DNA of 64,000 nt from Cylicocyclus nassatus. Lineage: Eukaryota > Nematoda > Chromadorea > Rhabditida > Strongylidae. This document shows, piece after piece, positions 12,492 through 25,019 of the stretch. The position numbers and the translations under genes were made by a program. Within the stretch, counting starts at the first letter, position 1. Every line of letters starts with the position of its first letter. The notes beneath the pieces are model-generated. The model did not search any database, was not told the DNA's origin, and worked only from the letters and a program-made list of their open reading frames with translations. The DNA lies in contig CATQJL010000001.1 of assembly GCA_958299035.1 (NCBI GenBank), positions 10,453,817 through 10,517,816 on the forward strand, read 5' to 3'.

Positions 12492-13435
12492 TTTTGAAAC
12501 CTGTCCAGAAATAAGAAATCTTTGAGTTATTGAGGGTCAAAGTCAAAACGGACGGAACTTATGGGATAATCAAATACTATGTGATGTTTTCACTGGTGTG
12601 ATTCTTCAAAATGTTTTGGATGAGCCAAGGTTAAGCAAAGATGAAGTGCGTACAAAGTCAGTCAACATTCTATCGCCACCTTCGCTATTTAGTTGAAGGC
12701 TGCACTGTTTTATTCTTTACAATATACTCCAAATTCCAGCCAAAATTAGGTAAAATTTTGCTAAAAATTAAAGTGAAATTAATGAAAGTTTTTTCCGCTG
12801 TATTAACATTATCATTTACATTCACCAGTAATTCTATTATATCCCGTTCCTAAAATATATTGATTGGCAGCCTTTGCTTAATAAATGGAAATCAAATTTT
12901 TTTTGCACACTCTCTAATGAGTATTCAGCTTGTGCATGACTTCTTCTACTTGTAAAATTTGGATAGTTTCGTGAGCGTCGTAAAAAATTGGTTTGGTGAA
13001 ATTTTTCTCGACACATCTGGCATGATCAAAGCATGCATGTTTCCACTTTGATTTGCCCACGTTTGCTCGGTGGACATGTACATTTAGACTCTATCTCGCG
13101 TTTCGTTGTTAGAACGAGTTTTGCTATTCTTTTTTTTACTTTAGCTGAAAAGCTGTATCAATAATGAAAAATATAAAGATATGGTATCATGCAATATTTT
13201 GTAACTTATGATCTCCTCTTTCAAACGGCTATCAATTAATTCCATTACAACCATTCAAAATGATCCTTTTTGCAACAATATACATATTTAGTAGTTCCAG
13301 AAACTGGTTTTTCTCAACCATTTCATTAGAGGTTCGTTCCAAGTCTATATCAAACACGATTTTAACTCGTGATTGATTTTTGAGACTCAGAGAGACTCAG
13401 ATACAGAATAATCCAGACCGTTCCAGGCAGGTATA
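12492..13435. other. Non-coding stretch
   Basis: AT-rich, with no supported exon or clear repeat. Confidence 0.4.
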
Positions 13436-13594
13436 GGCTGCTGCATGACGAAGGCGCAATGTCTTTGGGCGACAATGCAGTTTTATTAGCCGCAGAGCGC
13501 ATGAGGTGCAGGATTTACAACAGTGAAGATACGCGCGCGCAGCGTTCGCGCCCGATCAACTAATACTGCTTCTGCGCCTTCGTCATGCATAGCC
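13436..13594. repeat. Short GC-richer foldback, ends GCATGACGAAGGCGC
   Basis: GCATGACGAAGGCGCA on the left is mirrored by TGCGCCTTCGTCATGC on the right. The interior contains CGCGCGCAGCG. About 160 bp long and non-coding. Confidence 0.65.
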
Positions 13595-14443
13595 TTTAAA
13601 TTTGAAGTTTGCTTCTTTCCTTCTTGCCATAGTCGAACTAGACCTCCTCTCAAATCGGCCCTTCTGCAGTCGATTTCGAAAAATGCCAAACTTTTTTGAC
13701 GACCATTCTAAGACGATAAAATTTTGGGTCAAATTTTGCAAACGTAATTTTGTTACACATGGTATTACCGTACTGCTACTGGTGTACTTACAAAGGATGT
13801 GAACTGCACTTTGGGTACTCTGTAGTACGTTTATGGTAATTGACTTAATCATTCTGATAACTTGGATGTAAGGGGGAGGTTGTATCATCGCCTATGAGGT
13901 AGGGCGTACTCATGTTATTCGTCATTTGTTGTGCTTAACCTTTGCGTGTCACTCCGCCCTCTATAACATCAAAACAACCGTGTGAGTACATCGAGGAAAA
14001 GACTCCCGCCAATCGTGATCCCGTATATTCCACTATTTGTTTTCCTAATACTCATCGTCTCGCACAAGAAATGACCAGCATTTACGGTAAATTCTTCGTA
14101 TTGATAACGAAATTATCGACTGCTGTGAATGGCTTTAGGAGTTCTGCTAGAAAACGCACTTTTGAGCAATTTTTCGCTAGTGATTATTTTGCTGTTGCAT
14201 TTTTCGACTTGAGATAAATTCGACATGCATGGCTTGATCTTCAAACATTAAGAGTTAACCTATCGTTTTTTCGCTAAAGTATACGACATTATTCTGACAT
14301 TGTGTTTTCCTACAGCCTTCCAAAGAGATTGACGGGCATCATAGATTTCACTCCAATTCCAGCGAAATCACGCTTTTTTTAACTTCTCTAAAATGAGCAT
14401 GAACCACATGGCTAAATAATCGTTTCAGTTTTCATCATAAATA
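13595..14443. other. Non-coding stretch
   Basis: Several 70-100-codon open frames overlap on both strands with no splice support. I see no gene here. Confidence 0.4.
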
Positions 14444-15146
14444 TTAGGTTGAACCGAAAGTTCTGTCGCACCATTCTCAAAAAATCTAACCTCTTCCTGT
14501 CACTATAGTTTTCTATCACAAATATATTGCTAGAAAGAGTAGCTCATGTACTTTCTAATGACTCCTTGATTGCTCTCTCATAGCCTCTGGCGGCAAAGAT
14601 AAAAGAAAAGGAAATCACTTCGGGTTCGGAATTTTGAGGCATGCCCTTTAAAAATTCCAAAACCGCGCCATAAAATCCAAAACGGCCAGTATCCTAGGTT
14701 TTTTACCTCTCTTTCTAAGTGGGCAAGATTCGCGCTGATCGATCCGTTCTTTGAAAAGTTATGAGTTTTGAGAAAACAAAAAGTCAATTTTCTTAAGAAA
14801 TTGATTTTTGGGCAATTTTTCTCGAGAATCATAACTTTTCAAGGGAAATCTCGATGAGCACGAATCTTGCACGCTTAGAAAAAGGGGATCACGAAACCAA
14901 GTTTACTGGCTGTTTGATTTCATGGCGCAGTTTTGGAATTTTTAACGAGATTGCCTCAGACGAAGTTGAAGTGATTTCTTTTCCACATTTTTATCTCTGC
15001 ACTCAAAGCCTGGAGAAGAGCAAGCAAGGGGTCATTAGAAAATACATGAGCTACTCTTTCTAGCAGTATATTTGTAATATAAAAATAAAGTGACAAGAAG
15101 AAGTTTGATTTTTTGAAAATGGTGCGTCAGAATCGGTTCAACCTAA
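14444..15146. mobile_element. Palindromic mariner-like element (TIR TTAGGTTGAACC)
   Basis: The left end TTAGGTTGAACCGAAAGT is mirrored by GAATCGGTTCAACCTAA and flanked by TA on both sides. The arms match far inward (GGAGTCATTAGAAA... at both sides and GGAATTTTTAA near the centre), so almost the whole 703 bp folds back. No coding content. Confidence 0.87.
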
Positions 15147-15888
15147 TAATTTTGCAACGTCTCCAGTTCTGTTCCGCATTAGTCGTACAATATGAGCATT
15201 CAATTAACTAGATAAATAAACATTACGGACATTTTTGACGTGTGGAAATTCAAAAAGCAATCCTTTGAACACTTTCTTTTGATACTACACACAGTAGCGA
15301 AACACTCTGAAAAAAACCTCTGCAGACACTTTTTTTCCTTTCCGCACCAGACTAGTGCAAATGCTCCTACCGGCTCCACTCGTAAGGATAAGGTGGGGTT
15401 TTGTGGGGCTGAAAGCGGCTCGTGTACGGGCTGCTGCTGGAAGCCGTTCAGCCGTGGGGGCCGTGTTTGTTCAGCCACTAAAGCTGCAGAAAATTTGTTG
15501 ATCCAAATCTGTATAATCATCCTCTATTCGTGTGCTTTCGTTAATCTCCCAGCTGAATAATCTAGTAACTGCTGGACAATCTCGTTATCAGCTTACCGAT
15601 TTTGATTGAAAAAAGCAATCTGGAGCTGCCTGCTGATTTTCTGAAATAAAGCTAGTATGAACAATCCTCCGCTAGATAACTTGCATGGTTTTCCATAATC
15701 AAAAAGGGTAAAATATTGATGCTTCCGTAAAAAGCCTGGAATGGAGTTGCTGCTCAAGACTTCGTTAAACCTCCCTTTTTCATTGCTTTCTCTCTTTTTC
15801 AACCAAATTGTTGTACGATTGTTCTCAATTCTTTACCTGCTCCAACTTATCTAGTATCATCAGAACTCCTTAGTGAGTACTTAAACAC
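15147..15888. other. Non-coding stretch
   Basis: Two 106-codon open frames (15200-15560) run antisense to each other in a slightly GC-richer patch. Neither has splice or protein-like support. Confidence 0.35.
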
Positions 15889-16336
15889 CGCTCGTATTTT
15901 TTGAAAACGACGCGCAGTCGCCCGATTCATGTGGCATCACCGTAGCGTGGCCATATCTCGCTTTAGAGTGGACAAATTTTCAACCTAAGGTTACCAATCG
16001 ACTCAGCTTTGCACGGCGCATCTTCTGACGTATAGATCGCTCGCTTAGACACAGTAAGGCCACAACTTTCTGCTTACGGTAGGTTGCCCAGCGAGTGCAA
16101 TGAATAAGCACACTGACAACCTACCGTAGGCAAAAATCCGAAGCGATTCGTGAAACCTGGCCTCCTACTGTGTCCAAATGGGCACATCTATATATCAGAA
16201 GATGCGCCGCGCCGAGCTGGGTCGAGTCGTGCCCTTGGGGTAAGAAATCGCCCCTCTAAAGCGAGATATGACTACGTTACGGTGATTTCACATGATTCGG
16301 GCGACTATGCGTCGTTTTTTTCAAAAAATACAAGCG
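15889..16336. mobile_element. 448-bp foldback element, ends CGCTCGTATTTTTTG
   Basis: Left-arm blocks CGCCCGATTCATGTG, GATATGGCC-type and CTTCTGA are mirrored on the right (CACATGATTCGGGCG, ATATCTCGCTTTAGAG complement). The centre contains an inverted pair of CTACCGTAGGC-type motifs. Non-coding. Confidence 0.75.
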
Positions 16337-18039
16337 ATACTGTTCATGCACTAAAAGTTAAATGAGCTTTGTCACTACAATGTATATCCGATGAAGATTA
16401 GGTTCGCATATCTCTAGTTTTTCTACGTAGTCCCTCACAAATCCTGTATAGGCTGCTATAACCACATACGTTCGTTCTCCTCTGGTCAGTCACTTCGTGT
16501 AATTGCACTATCTAAATTCGCATTATTGAATTGTTTCCCAAAGTATTAGAATTTCTCACCCTGTTTTCGGTTTATTATAAGACCTTCTCGACTTCTACCC
16601 TTTTTATGTTCAAGATGAGGATTTTACTGCAATTCTTTTGCCGCTTGAAGGGAACTAAGTGAATTTTTTGTCCAAGCTTCTTGTACAGCTTTCAAATCAT
16701 TCTTGAGCTCGAATTCCATTTACCATTATTCATAACCAGGAAAGTCCCCGTATTTTCTTTTCAAAATACGCATTGGCAGAATTTCCTATTTTGAACATTA
16801 CCTCGTGAGAATTCAAACACCAACGTCCTTTTCACACATGATCTAATAAGTTTTTCGACTTTTTCGCTAAAAAATGCTCTTCACTACTTGTCGAGAGCCA
16901 TTGTTAGCTCACTACACCAATCGATAAAGCTGAATCCTGTTCTCGTTCTAGTTTCAAGCCACCAGACGTTTATACTGAACTGGAAATCGAATAATCAGCT
17001 TTTGCTTTCACGGATGCTTCCAATCCTAATAGCTTATCATTGCGTAAGATGCGAAGATTCATTCGATGACTGGCTGCGTGAGCATCCTTTGATTTTATCA
17101 CAGCTCATTAGCTCCTACTATTAAAATTAGTTCAGTCATTCTGACTTGAAAGGGTGTGATGAAGGTTTTTTTCTGGACCTTTTTTGATTAGATATGAAAC
17201 TGCAAGCAATTTTCAATATCGCCATTATATGTATTCAACTTCAAAACACTCCTCAAAGTAGTGGATCATTCTTGAATCATGCTACGGTCGTCCCATCATG
17301 TACGGTTATATATGGTAGGTCTACGGTAGTTGAACTGTATCTCAGTAAACCCATACTGTAATGTATCAGATTGTGTTTGAGCTGTATGTAGGTTCTTCTT
17401 ATCCGTAAAGTCCAAAACTTTACGCTGAGCTCCGCAAGAAATTGTCTGAGCAAGGCTCAAATGTGGAATTTCTTAATTGCGAATAAATTGGGTCCGCTGG
17501 GAAACGACTTATTGTTAGATAAATAAAATTATAACTTTTGCTCAAGTAATTCAGGCATCCAAAGTTCTTGTGCGCTACTTATGTTATAAGGTGTTGCAAG
17601 CATCTGTGATACCGCCAACTGTATCCTCCATAAATTTTCAAAATCAGGTCAAAATTACAGCAGAAGTAATTGGTAGTCTCGAAGCATGGTAAATCTAATT
17701 TCTTTGGGTTTTGGACCCTTCCAGCAAGTATAGAAGCTTATCGTTTTATAGATACTTACATTTTGCACCAACTATCCGTTTTCACCGTAAAATCATCGTT
17801 TATCTCTCATCTCCTATCTCCTAATCTCTGTCATTTGTCAAGGTTAATCGGAGTTTCTTTATCACTTGTAGATCACTTAATTGACTTTATTATTCCTCAT
17901 TATTCTTTGCTTGTAACTCAAATGTTGAATGTTTTTATGTCTGCAACATTTTCCCATCTCATTCTCTTCTCTTTCGTTTGCATTTTTCCTTTTGTTACGT
18001 CTGCGTTTTTCCTACATTTTTCCCACTACAAATTTTCAG
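16337..18039. other. Non-coding stretch with scattered TACGGTA motifs
   Basis: Short pieces of the TACGGTA motif occur near 17284-17335. A pyrimidine-rich strand bias runs through 17760-18030. No exon is supported before 18040. Confidence 0.4.
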
Positions 18040-18104
18040 GTTATTCAATTGAGTCACACATTTACACTACATTTACAACTAAACTGTCAGTCAACAACTA
18101 CCAG
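18040..18104 (+). CDS. Possible isolated exon
   Basis: A 65-nt block lies between a strong acceptor (AAATTTTCAG after a long pyrimidine tract) and a GTGGGT donor. One frame reads YSIESHIYTTFTTKLSVNNY. Its end phase (0) does not fit directly onto the next good exon at 19806, which needs phase 1, so the link to that gene is unproven. The 3' splice context is the main support. Confidence 0.28.
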
Positions 18105-18184
18105 GTGGGTGTGTATTTGTTTCTCGTACACTCATTCAAGATGGATTTTGTTGACTGTTTAAGCTGATCTAATCCTATATATAC

Positions 18185-18750
18185 ATAGCGGGTGCTTTAG
18201 TATTTCCGGCCTGTATGCGGGTTTTTCGCGCCCAAAAATGTGGTAGGGGCCGGGGGCAAGGAAACGCAAGGAGCTGTCGCTTTCAGAACTCTTGAAGTTT
18301 TGGAAAGTGTCTTGATTGAATTTCTGAGTATAGGAAAAAAGTATGACCTTCGTTTAACTGTTGCCAATGAGCTGCCAACTAGATGCCACCTAGGTGCCAC
18401 TCAGGCAGCAGCCCCGACTTTTCTGGTGCTAAAAATTGATGGAAGAGTTTCAAGAAAGCTTCCGGCTTCCGTGGAAAGTCTTTTCCCTCTCTCTCGAAAC
18501 TGCCATCCTGCTCCCACAGAAACAGAAGCTTATGTTTCAAGAAAGCTTGAAAGAGAAAAGCGTCGTGCTGTGCAGATTATGTGCCACACGGAACGAGTGT
18601 TCTAACCGAAAAACGGGGCGAGAGACTAGGGGTGCCGAGGGGGACCGGTTGAACCGGAATCGCGTCAACGGAGCACTCTTCATCCCTTTACCAGGCACCG
18701 TTAGCGTACAACTCACGCGGGCTCACGTCAAACTACTTCCCGAACTCTTT
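18185..18750. other. GC-rich block, possibly transposon-derived
   Basis: Base composition jumps relative to the flanks. CAAGAAAGCTT occurs twice (near 18450 and 18538). CGCTTTCAGAACTC near 18278 recurs in another GC-rich block near 44361, so the two are probably copies of one repeat family. Overlapping open frames (121 and 106 codons) show no recognisable domain. Confidence 0.4.
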
Positions 18751-19805
18751 GATTGATCTTGTAAATGTGCGAGTAACGCAATCTTTCACGGAAAAACTTG
18801 TGTTTCCACTTTTGAGTCTCTTTTATTGCAAAAATATTCACAAAGTTAGAGCATGCTTGCCTTTCAAACAGTTTCTGCACTTTTGCAAACAATCCTAGTA
18901 CAACGATAAAACGGCGAAGTACTAGTTCCAGGACCCCTATGCGAATTGTTTTATTACTTTTTCTGAGCATTTTGTATAGCAATTTTTAGCTTTCAGAATT
19001 CATTTTTCAAAAGATGCTCAGCTCAGTAAAACAATACAATAAAGAAAGCATTTTCTGCTCTATTTTTATAAAACCATAAGTTCTGCTGGAAGAGCTGATT
19101 TAAGCAGTAAGCCAGCCTGACTTACATTGCTTTTTAGGACAAAGCTGGAGCTAGTTACGGCAGATTTTTCGGATCAATTAAATGACCCCATGATTTCCAA
19201 AATAATAGTCAAATTTCTTTTTGTTTTTGGTTCCAAAGTGTGAAAATGCCTTGGATCAGTTCCCGAATACCAAATTTAAGAACAAATGATCAATGTTAGC
19301 CTGTGGAACGCTTCTTTTTTTCCTTCACAGTTTCCATTTCATCTCTCTCATTTTTATAATTTCCATTCTGTTCATTTTGCATATTCAAGGGATTTTTTGC
19401 GGTATTAGTTGAATTGGAAAATGTACTTCAAAATAAAGCTTTAAGACGATTCAGTTATTGAATTTCAGTGCCTCAATAATGTAAACACAATTTTTGATCT
19501 CATTTTTGTTCGGACTTTTATTGTACAATTTTGTGAAAATTTACACTTATTTGAAATTAGCAGGGTCTGAAAGCCAATGATATCCAGCCCAACTTTCCCG
19601 AAAATTCCTCAGCTACAGATAAGTCATGCAAATTTTTCGGAATAGTGAAAGATTCACCTCATAGAAAATTGTTTGCCAACGTTTTACTTTTTTATTGATT
19701 CTTGATCGATACTGATTTCCTCGCATTTGATCATATCATCAGCTCTCGCTCATCCTTGTTGCAAATACTCCGCATAAAACGCAAATTTTGAAATTTTGGT
19801 ACCAG
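18751..19805. other. Non-coding stretch
   Basis: A 40-codon open stretch at about 19562-19680 has an acceptor-like start but no donor in the phase needed by the next exon. Otherwise nothing was seen. Confidence 0.4.
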
Positions 19806-20266
19806 AACGGGAATTAGAAGATTCTATCTTTGGAATCGTTTTATCATCGAGAAAAACTCGCCGTAAATTAGCACCAGCTTTCGCCGAAAAAGTGCAAAAA
19901 GATAAATTCAATTCCAGCCACGCGAATCAGCTTCTCCAGTACATCTTATCGTTTTTCCACAACACTATGGGGGTATTAGAAAAATCGTTGACGAAGAATT
20001 TGCTTGGCTCAGTTCCGCAGAATCCTCGAGTCATGTTTACATAGGAAGAAACGCACACACGCACACACATACGTACGTACAGTGGAATCTGAGCACATGC
20101 ACATAGTTGCGTTCGCGCGTCGTATCTGACGTCGATTGTGTAATTGCACAAGCAATGCTGTTGTAACATAATGCAACAAGCAAAAAGAATCTTCAATTTT
20201 AGGGACGACGATGAGCCGATGGGACACATTACCGTCGAACAATCGCGCAAATCCAACGTACTATCC
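19806..20266 (+). CDS. Two exons of an unrecognised plus-strand gene
   Basis: The exons are 19806-20034 and 20203-20266. The first follows TTTTGGTACCAG and reads 75 codons that look strongly protein-like (RELEDSIFGIVLSS, then QLLQYILSFFHNTMGV), ending at an AT|GTTTAC donor. The second follows CAATTTTAG and reads DDDEPMGHITVEQSRKSN before a GTGAGA donor. The phases agree across the 168-nt intron (AT + G gives Met). There is no signal peptide or membrane span in this part, so a cytosolic or nuclear protein is more likely, which is inference. The 5' exons and the 3' end were not found. The exon at 24938 may belong to the same gene through an unseen exon. The long minus-strand frame over 19927-20382 is its antisense shadow. 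Confidence 0.62.
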
Positions 20267-20890
20267 GTGAGATGCCAAGCATTTCTGATTTTTTCGATAA
20301 TTTTTTTCTCGTTCACTCTTCTTTCCTGAACCATCTGTCTTCGGCGAATTTTACGGGGGTTGGGGGGGGGGGCTGCCTGCACGGGGGAGCAGTGCGTGAT
20401 TCACTGAACGCACTTGCAAACACAGTGATTCCAATGCTAGAACAGCCAGCTCAACATTTTCTAGCAAACATCGAGCGATGCTGGAAAAGGCTGCTCTAGC
20501 ACCTTCTGTTATATCAAGAGAGTATGAATATTTTGGGGAGAGGGTGATGGAGGAAGGAGGCTTGAAGCCTGCATATTATCAGTTCACATAAATTTAATTT
20601 TTTCTTTATTTCTGCTCAAAATTCTAAGTAACTCTTGCAAATTTCCTGTGAGGAGCGGGCAAATATTATCCTAATTTCACGCTATGAGGCGCCCTTTATT
20701 AAATTTTCAAGCGAGCCGCTCAGCCGCTTCACTGTATTCCGGAAAGGAATCTTTACATCGCACGATTCTCTCAAGCAATATACAGCACGTTATAGAGTCC
20801 TTTGGTTGTAAAGTTCTTTGGCTTGTCTGGGCTGGTCGATTTAAAAAAAAACCCGCGCCTCATACAATGAAATTAGGGTAGTAAAAAGTC
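20267..20890. other. Non-coding, with a G-run
   Basis: Contains a G-rich run near 20358-20372 and no supported exon. If the gene above continues, this is intron. Confidence 0.4.
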
Positions 20891-22334
20891 ATCAGTTCCG
20901 CCTTTAGAATTTCCGAAATAAACGAGATGTCGCGTTGAAAGCGCCGCAACTGCATAACTTCCTTAGAAATCTTCCAATCGGAGGGGACATATATTCGGAA
21001 TCAAAGTCCTTCATCTATTTAGACCCATAACTTTATTTCTGGAAACTTGAAGTTCTTCATTTTTCCGGTGACGTCACGGTAAACGTCCACGCTCTTGGGA
21101 TTTTTGGCCATAAGTATAGCTGGAAGCTGGAAAGCGGGCTAGCTTGGCCATGGCTAGCTTGTATAGCTGGAAATCGGTTAGAATCGCTGGCGTAAATCAT
21201 TGAATACCTTAGAAGATCTTCCTGTCTTATGAACAAACTAGGCCATTGATCGACTTCGTAGAATAACTCATCATTAGTCACTGAATAAATGACAGAGTCG
21301 AAGCATAAACTTTAGATCTAGTAGGAGGATTCAACAAAAAAAATTTTTGAGCAAACTAGTTAAAATTGATCGTTGTCGTTGTTTTCAACATTCTTTCCTG
21401 TTTCGACAGCAATCAGTACAAAAATTTTTTGAGATTTCTTTACCGTGTTGCTTTTCCCATTTCTTATGTACTTCTTCCTCTTTCAAGAAATTCCAACGCA
21501 AACCATGCTGTAAGTTTCGTTTTGTGACGCTTAGATTGATGTCAAGGATTAAACTCATTTTTGTGTGCTGATAGAGGGACTACTTCAAGTATTTTTGAAA
21601 AGCTTGTCGTGTGTAGATTCAAAATAAATATGTAAGAATTTTGGTGCTTGGTGAGATCACAAGAAACAGTAGTCGCAATCTGTGAATCCTCATTTTCTGG
21701 TCACCTAAGCGCGGCTAGTTTCTCAGAAAGCACTCACAAGTATGCAGGTCTCGATTAGAGAAGACTATTTTGCCGACAAGCAAAAATTTTGGCACGTCAC
21801 CAAGTCAATCTTTACGATATGGTCTTTTGAATATGGTCCCACATCGCAATTAGAGCATGAGCACCCTGATTCGAGCTCATATATGCAAGAAAATCCGTAC
21901 AAATAGGTATCTCCCAAAAAATGTTATAGAGTGGTGCTTTATTAGCCAGTACCGAATGATTAACCTATGATTACAAATTTGCAAAATCACGACACTTCAA
22001 ACTTTGAGCTTTTTGCTCACCTAAAAAAATTTTGTTGAGAATAAAGAAATTTCTTTGTTTCTAACACTTTATGGGAAATAAGCAGGAAGATCTTTCTAAG
22101 GTATTTAACAATATTTTCCAGCGCATATAATTGATTGCCAGCATACAGCGACTTACGAGCTAAAATCCCTAAAGCATGGACGTTCACCGTGACATGACTC
22201 AAATAGATTGAAGTATACTGATCCAGAATTTATGTCCCGCTCCGCTTGCAAGTGATTTTCAATGGAGCTATGCAGTTGCGGCGCTTTTAACGCGACATCG
22301 CGTTTATCTCGGAAATTTTGAAGGCGGCATTGAT
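20891..22334. mobile_element. 1.44-kb palindromic element
   Basis: The left arm (CCGCCTTTAGAATTTCCG, GATGTCGCGTTGAAAGCGCC, GGTGACGTCACGGT) is mirrored in the right arm (GGCGCTTTTAACGCGACATC, CGGAAATTTTGAAGGCGG, CACCGTGACATGACTC). AGAAGATCTTCCTG near the inner left is mirrored by CAGGAAGATCTTTCT. No coding content. It probably sits in an intron of the plus-strand gene. Confidence 0.82.
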
Positions 22335-22750
22335 AATATTATACACATGGTCCTATCTCTAAGGCTTTGACCATACATTGATCGGGGATCACCAAGGGAT
22401 CTTACAAAAAGCTAGAAAATACAGTACAACTTTTTGCCCCCGTATAACATGTTTACAGTAAAAGGAGTAGAGACACGCACACACGTATAGACAGCGAGAA
22501 ATCCGGATGTCTAAAGCCTCAGAGCATGAAACTTTCTTGCCGCTTTCTCCTCCACGGGAATGTTTTGGTATGCAGTCCTTTTTTTCTATCTACCTTATGA
22601 AGGTTTCCTTATCCTAATATCTGAGTATAATGGATAACAGAACATTGCCGTACAAATTGAGTTTTCACAGTTTCCTGTGATCCCCTAGGGGTTCCCAGGG
22701 ATCACTTCACATTTTCAACGTCATTTATCTTCTTATAAACTCGATGAGAA
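22335..22750. other. Non-coding stretch
   Basis: No exon or clear repeat seen. Confidence 0.35.
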
Positions 22751-23710
22751 TGCAGTGTCATAGTACCGTGAATACATTATTGCACTGCCGAACTTTATAG
22801 AAGAAGCTTGTGGCGGTTCGGTGGGCTCTAAGCACCTAGATTTGATCCGAATAACCAAGGCTCGCCCGTTTAAACGTACAACGCAACCTACCCTACTAAT
22901 TTGCCCTAGCGCGCGTCTAGGCAAGAATGTAAGCACTAAATTTTTATCCTTTACATCAAGGAAACAGTAAAAAAACTACAAAAACCTACAGCTAGACAAC
23001 AAAGAGAATTACTAAAAAACTATCTAAACTACTTAACGATGACAGAGCTCAACACGGGACGAGCTGCCCCGTCTCATGCTACCGATGAAACGCGTCTACT
23101 ATACTAACTCCAACAATGATGATGCTCCCGAGGCTTCACCTAAACAGATTCGCCGCGCGTCGCCGGATACCAGGCGCGACCCTCTCCGCTTTTAGAATTC
23201 ACAAGGTCTAAATGTCCCAAATTTCAATTAACTCCAAAAGTGGCGTGTCCGAAAACAATCCCAAATCACAATTGAATCCATATAACGTTCTATCCGCTCG
23301 ACCGCTAACGCAAAAGAACATCAAAGGCGGGAGCTAATTGCCAGCCGAGCACAATGGAAAACTATGATAAGATTATTGATCGAAAACAAAAGAGAACATA
23401 CGCTGCAATGAGGTGCCGCCGCTATATATAGCCTTTTGGCTAGCAACGCGCCAAGGCGAGGAGAGGTCCAGCGGCGATTGCGGCAAGCGTGGGAAAGTGC
23501 CGTAATCGTCGCCGGATAGCGCGGCAGCATCCAGTGCTCCCGGCCTCCTACTTCTAGGAGCGCTCGCATCGCGGAGCCGCGACAAAGCTAGTGAAATCTC
23601 TTGATAAATCCTTGATAAACCGCCACTCGAGCCGCGGTTTATCGAACAACTCACAACCTGCACAATTCATTTGTGAAAAATCCCTAGCAGTGTCATAGTA
23701 GTCAGTACAA
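22751..23710 (-). mobile_element. GC-rich block resembling an LTR, minus orientation
   Basis: The block is bounded by the 14-bp direct repeat GCAGTGTCATAGTA (near 22755 and 23691). On the minus strand it holds a TATATATA box (about 23424-23431) in a GC-rich context, a T-rich transcript-like stretch, and TGGTATCCGGCGACG, which begins with TGG like a primer-binding site. These are retroelement-like features, but no second LTR or polymerase frame is present. It could also be a promoter island. Confidence 0.35.
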
Positions 23711-24937
23711 CGTTTTCCATCTACTTCCTGGAAAAATAGACAATTTGAGAACTCCTGACGATTTCCGAGATCACACAAGTAGTGAAATCAACTTGTATGC
23801 CAATGTTCTGCCATCAATTATGCTTGATCGGGATATACGAGCCTTTATAACATAATTGAAAACAAGAATACAAATATCTATATCAGCGAAATATGGCGCG
23901 TCTCTCTCACTGTCAGATCCCCTCCCTTCTCCAGCGGCGATGTATGTGTATACAGGCCAGATGTTTGTCGCTGTAAGAAGAAAATCTAGAGGAAATTCAA
24001 GGATATGCTTTGCTTGCAAAAAGTTGGCGAATCATTTTCCCATTTCCGTCTGGGGGTTCTGTAAGGTAGGGAACTCAATATTGTGAAAGTAAAATTAAAT
24101 CATTCTAGTGTCTAGGGACATTAGAAATATTTAGACAATAATAGATGGCTGGATGAATAACATGGCATACGAGTGAAACCGGTAGGACTAGTTGCGCGGT
24201 AAGACACCGAAGGGATGACTGTGACTCAATGAAAGTGTGGGTCGAGTGCATTTGACAATATTGACTATAACGTCAATTTCACCATTCTGTAAGGGATGTC
24301 AGCTATTCGTGCATTATGTAGCTCCATGTCAGAAGGTGAGTAATGTGTACATTGCGTGGGTGAAAGCTTCCTCAAGATATTGTTCTGAATTCTTCTTAAA
24401 TCTAAGAGTTTCTGTCTTTTCTTGGAAGGAGGTGACTAGTACTACTTGAGATATAAATTCCTTATTCATGAATTGAGCTTCCTCCCGTTGCCTTGTTCAA
24501 AATTTACTTCACTGAAATTAGGATGCGTTTGATAATAGATGTCTTTGAAGGTTTTAGCAGATATTGCCATTCCAAGTGCTTTTGCTGGGATTATTCCAAA
24601 AAAGAAAATTATCTCAATAATCAGTTTGCCGTACTAGCACCACCCCTTCTCAACTCCTTCCAACCAATAGGTTTGAGGGATAACCATCAAAGAGATGTCA
24701 GTCTCCTATTTCTCTAACTTGAAGCTTTGCCAAAAATTGTAATGTGACAAAATATTTGCATGGATTTTGTTTTTGGAATCCAAGCTTTTTTCTTCGTTAA
24801 TCATTTGGTCTCACGTAAAACATACGGCGAACTGAAGCAATAGTATCACCTTTGTCCCCATAAGATTGTGTTAGTTGATTGCTTTTGTGTTTTATGTTGT
24901 TTCAATCGAAGGCAAATTCTAGGACAATTTTTTCCAG
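23711..24937. other. Non-coding or intronic stretch
   Basis: A possible 33-nt exon at about 24301-24333 (before GTGAGTAATG) has a weak acceptor. It is recorded but not called. Confidence 0.35.
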
Positions 24938-25019
24938 ACAAAACGCACCCGTGGCGGACATGTCATCTGTACAGCAAATGCAATCTGCCGGATCAGTAGC
25001 CGGAGCTGGTCCGGACGAG
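24938..25019 (+). CDS. Single internal exon of an unrecognised gene
   Basis: An 82-nt block follows a textbook acceptor (ATTTTTTCCAG) and ends at GAG|GTAAAT. One frame reads an Ala/Gly/Ser/Gln-rich hydrophilic sequence (PVADMSSVQQMQSAGSVAGA) with balanced codon use, unlike the surrounding AT-rich frames. It starts needing 2 nt from a previous exon and ends in phase 0. The exon ending at 20266 ends in phase 0, so at least one exon is missing between them if they are one gene. No domain was recognised. Confidence 0.55.

Noticed and set aside
17670..18167. 165-codon plus-strand open frame
   Set aside because: Pyrimidine-rich strand makes a Phe/Ser/Leu-rich frame; only the short part at 18040-18104 has splice support.
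19562..19680. Possible 39-codon exon before the 19806 exon
   Set aside because: Its only donor (GTTTTA) leaves phase 0, while the next exon needs phase 1.
19927..20382. 151-codon minus-strand open frame
   Set aside because: Antisense to two well-spliced plus-strand exons, with low-complexity CA repeats inside.
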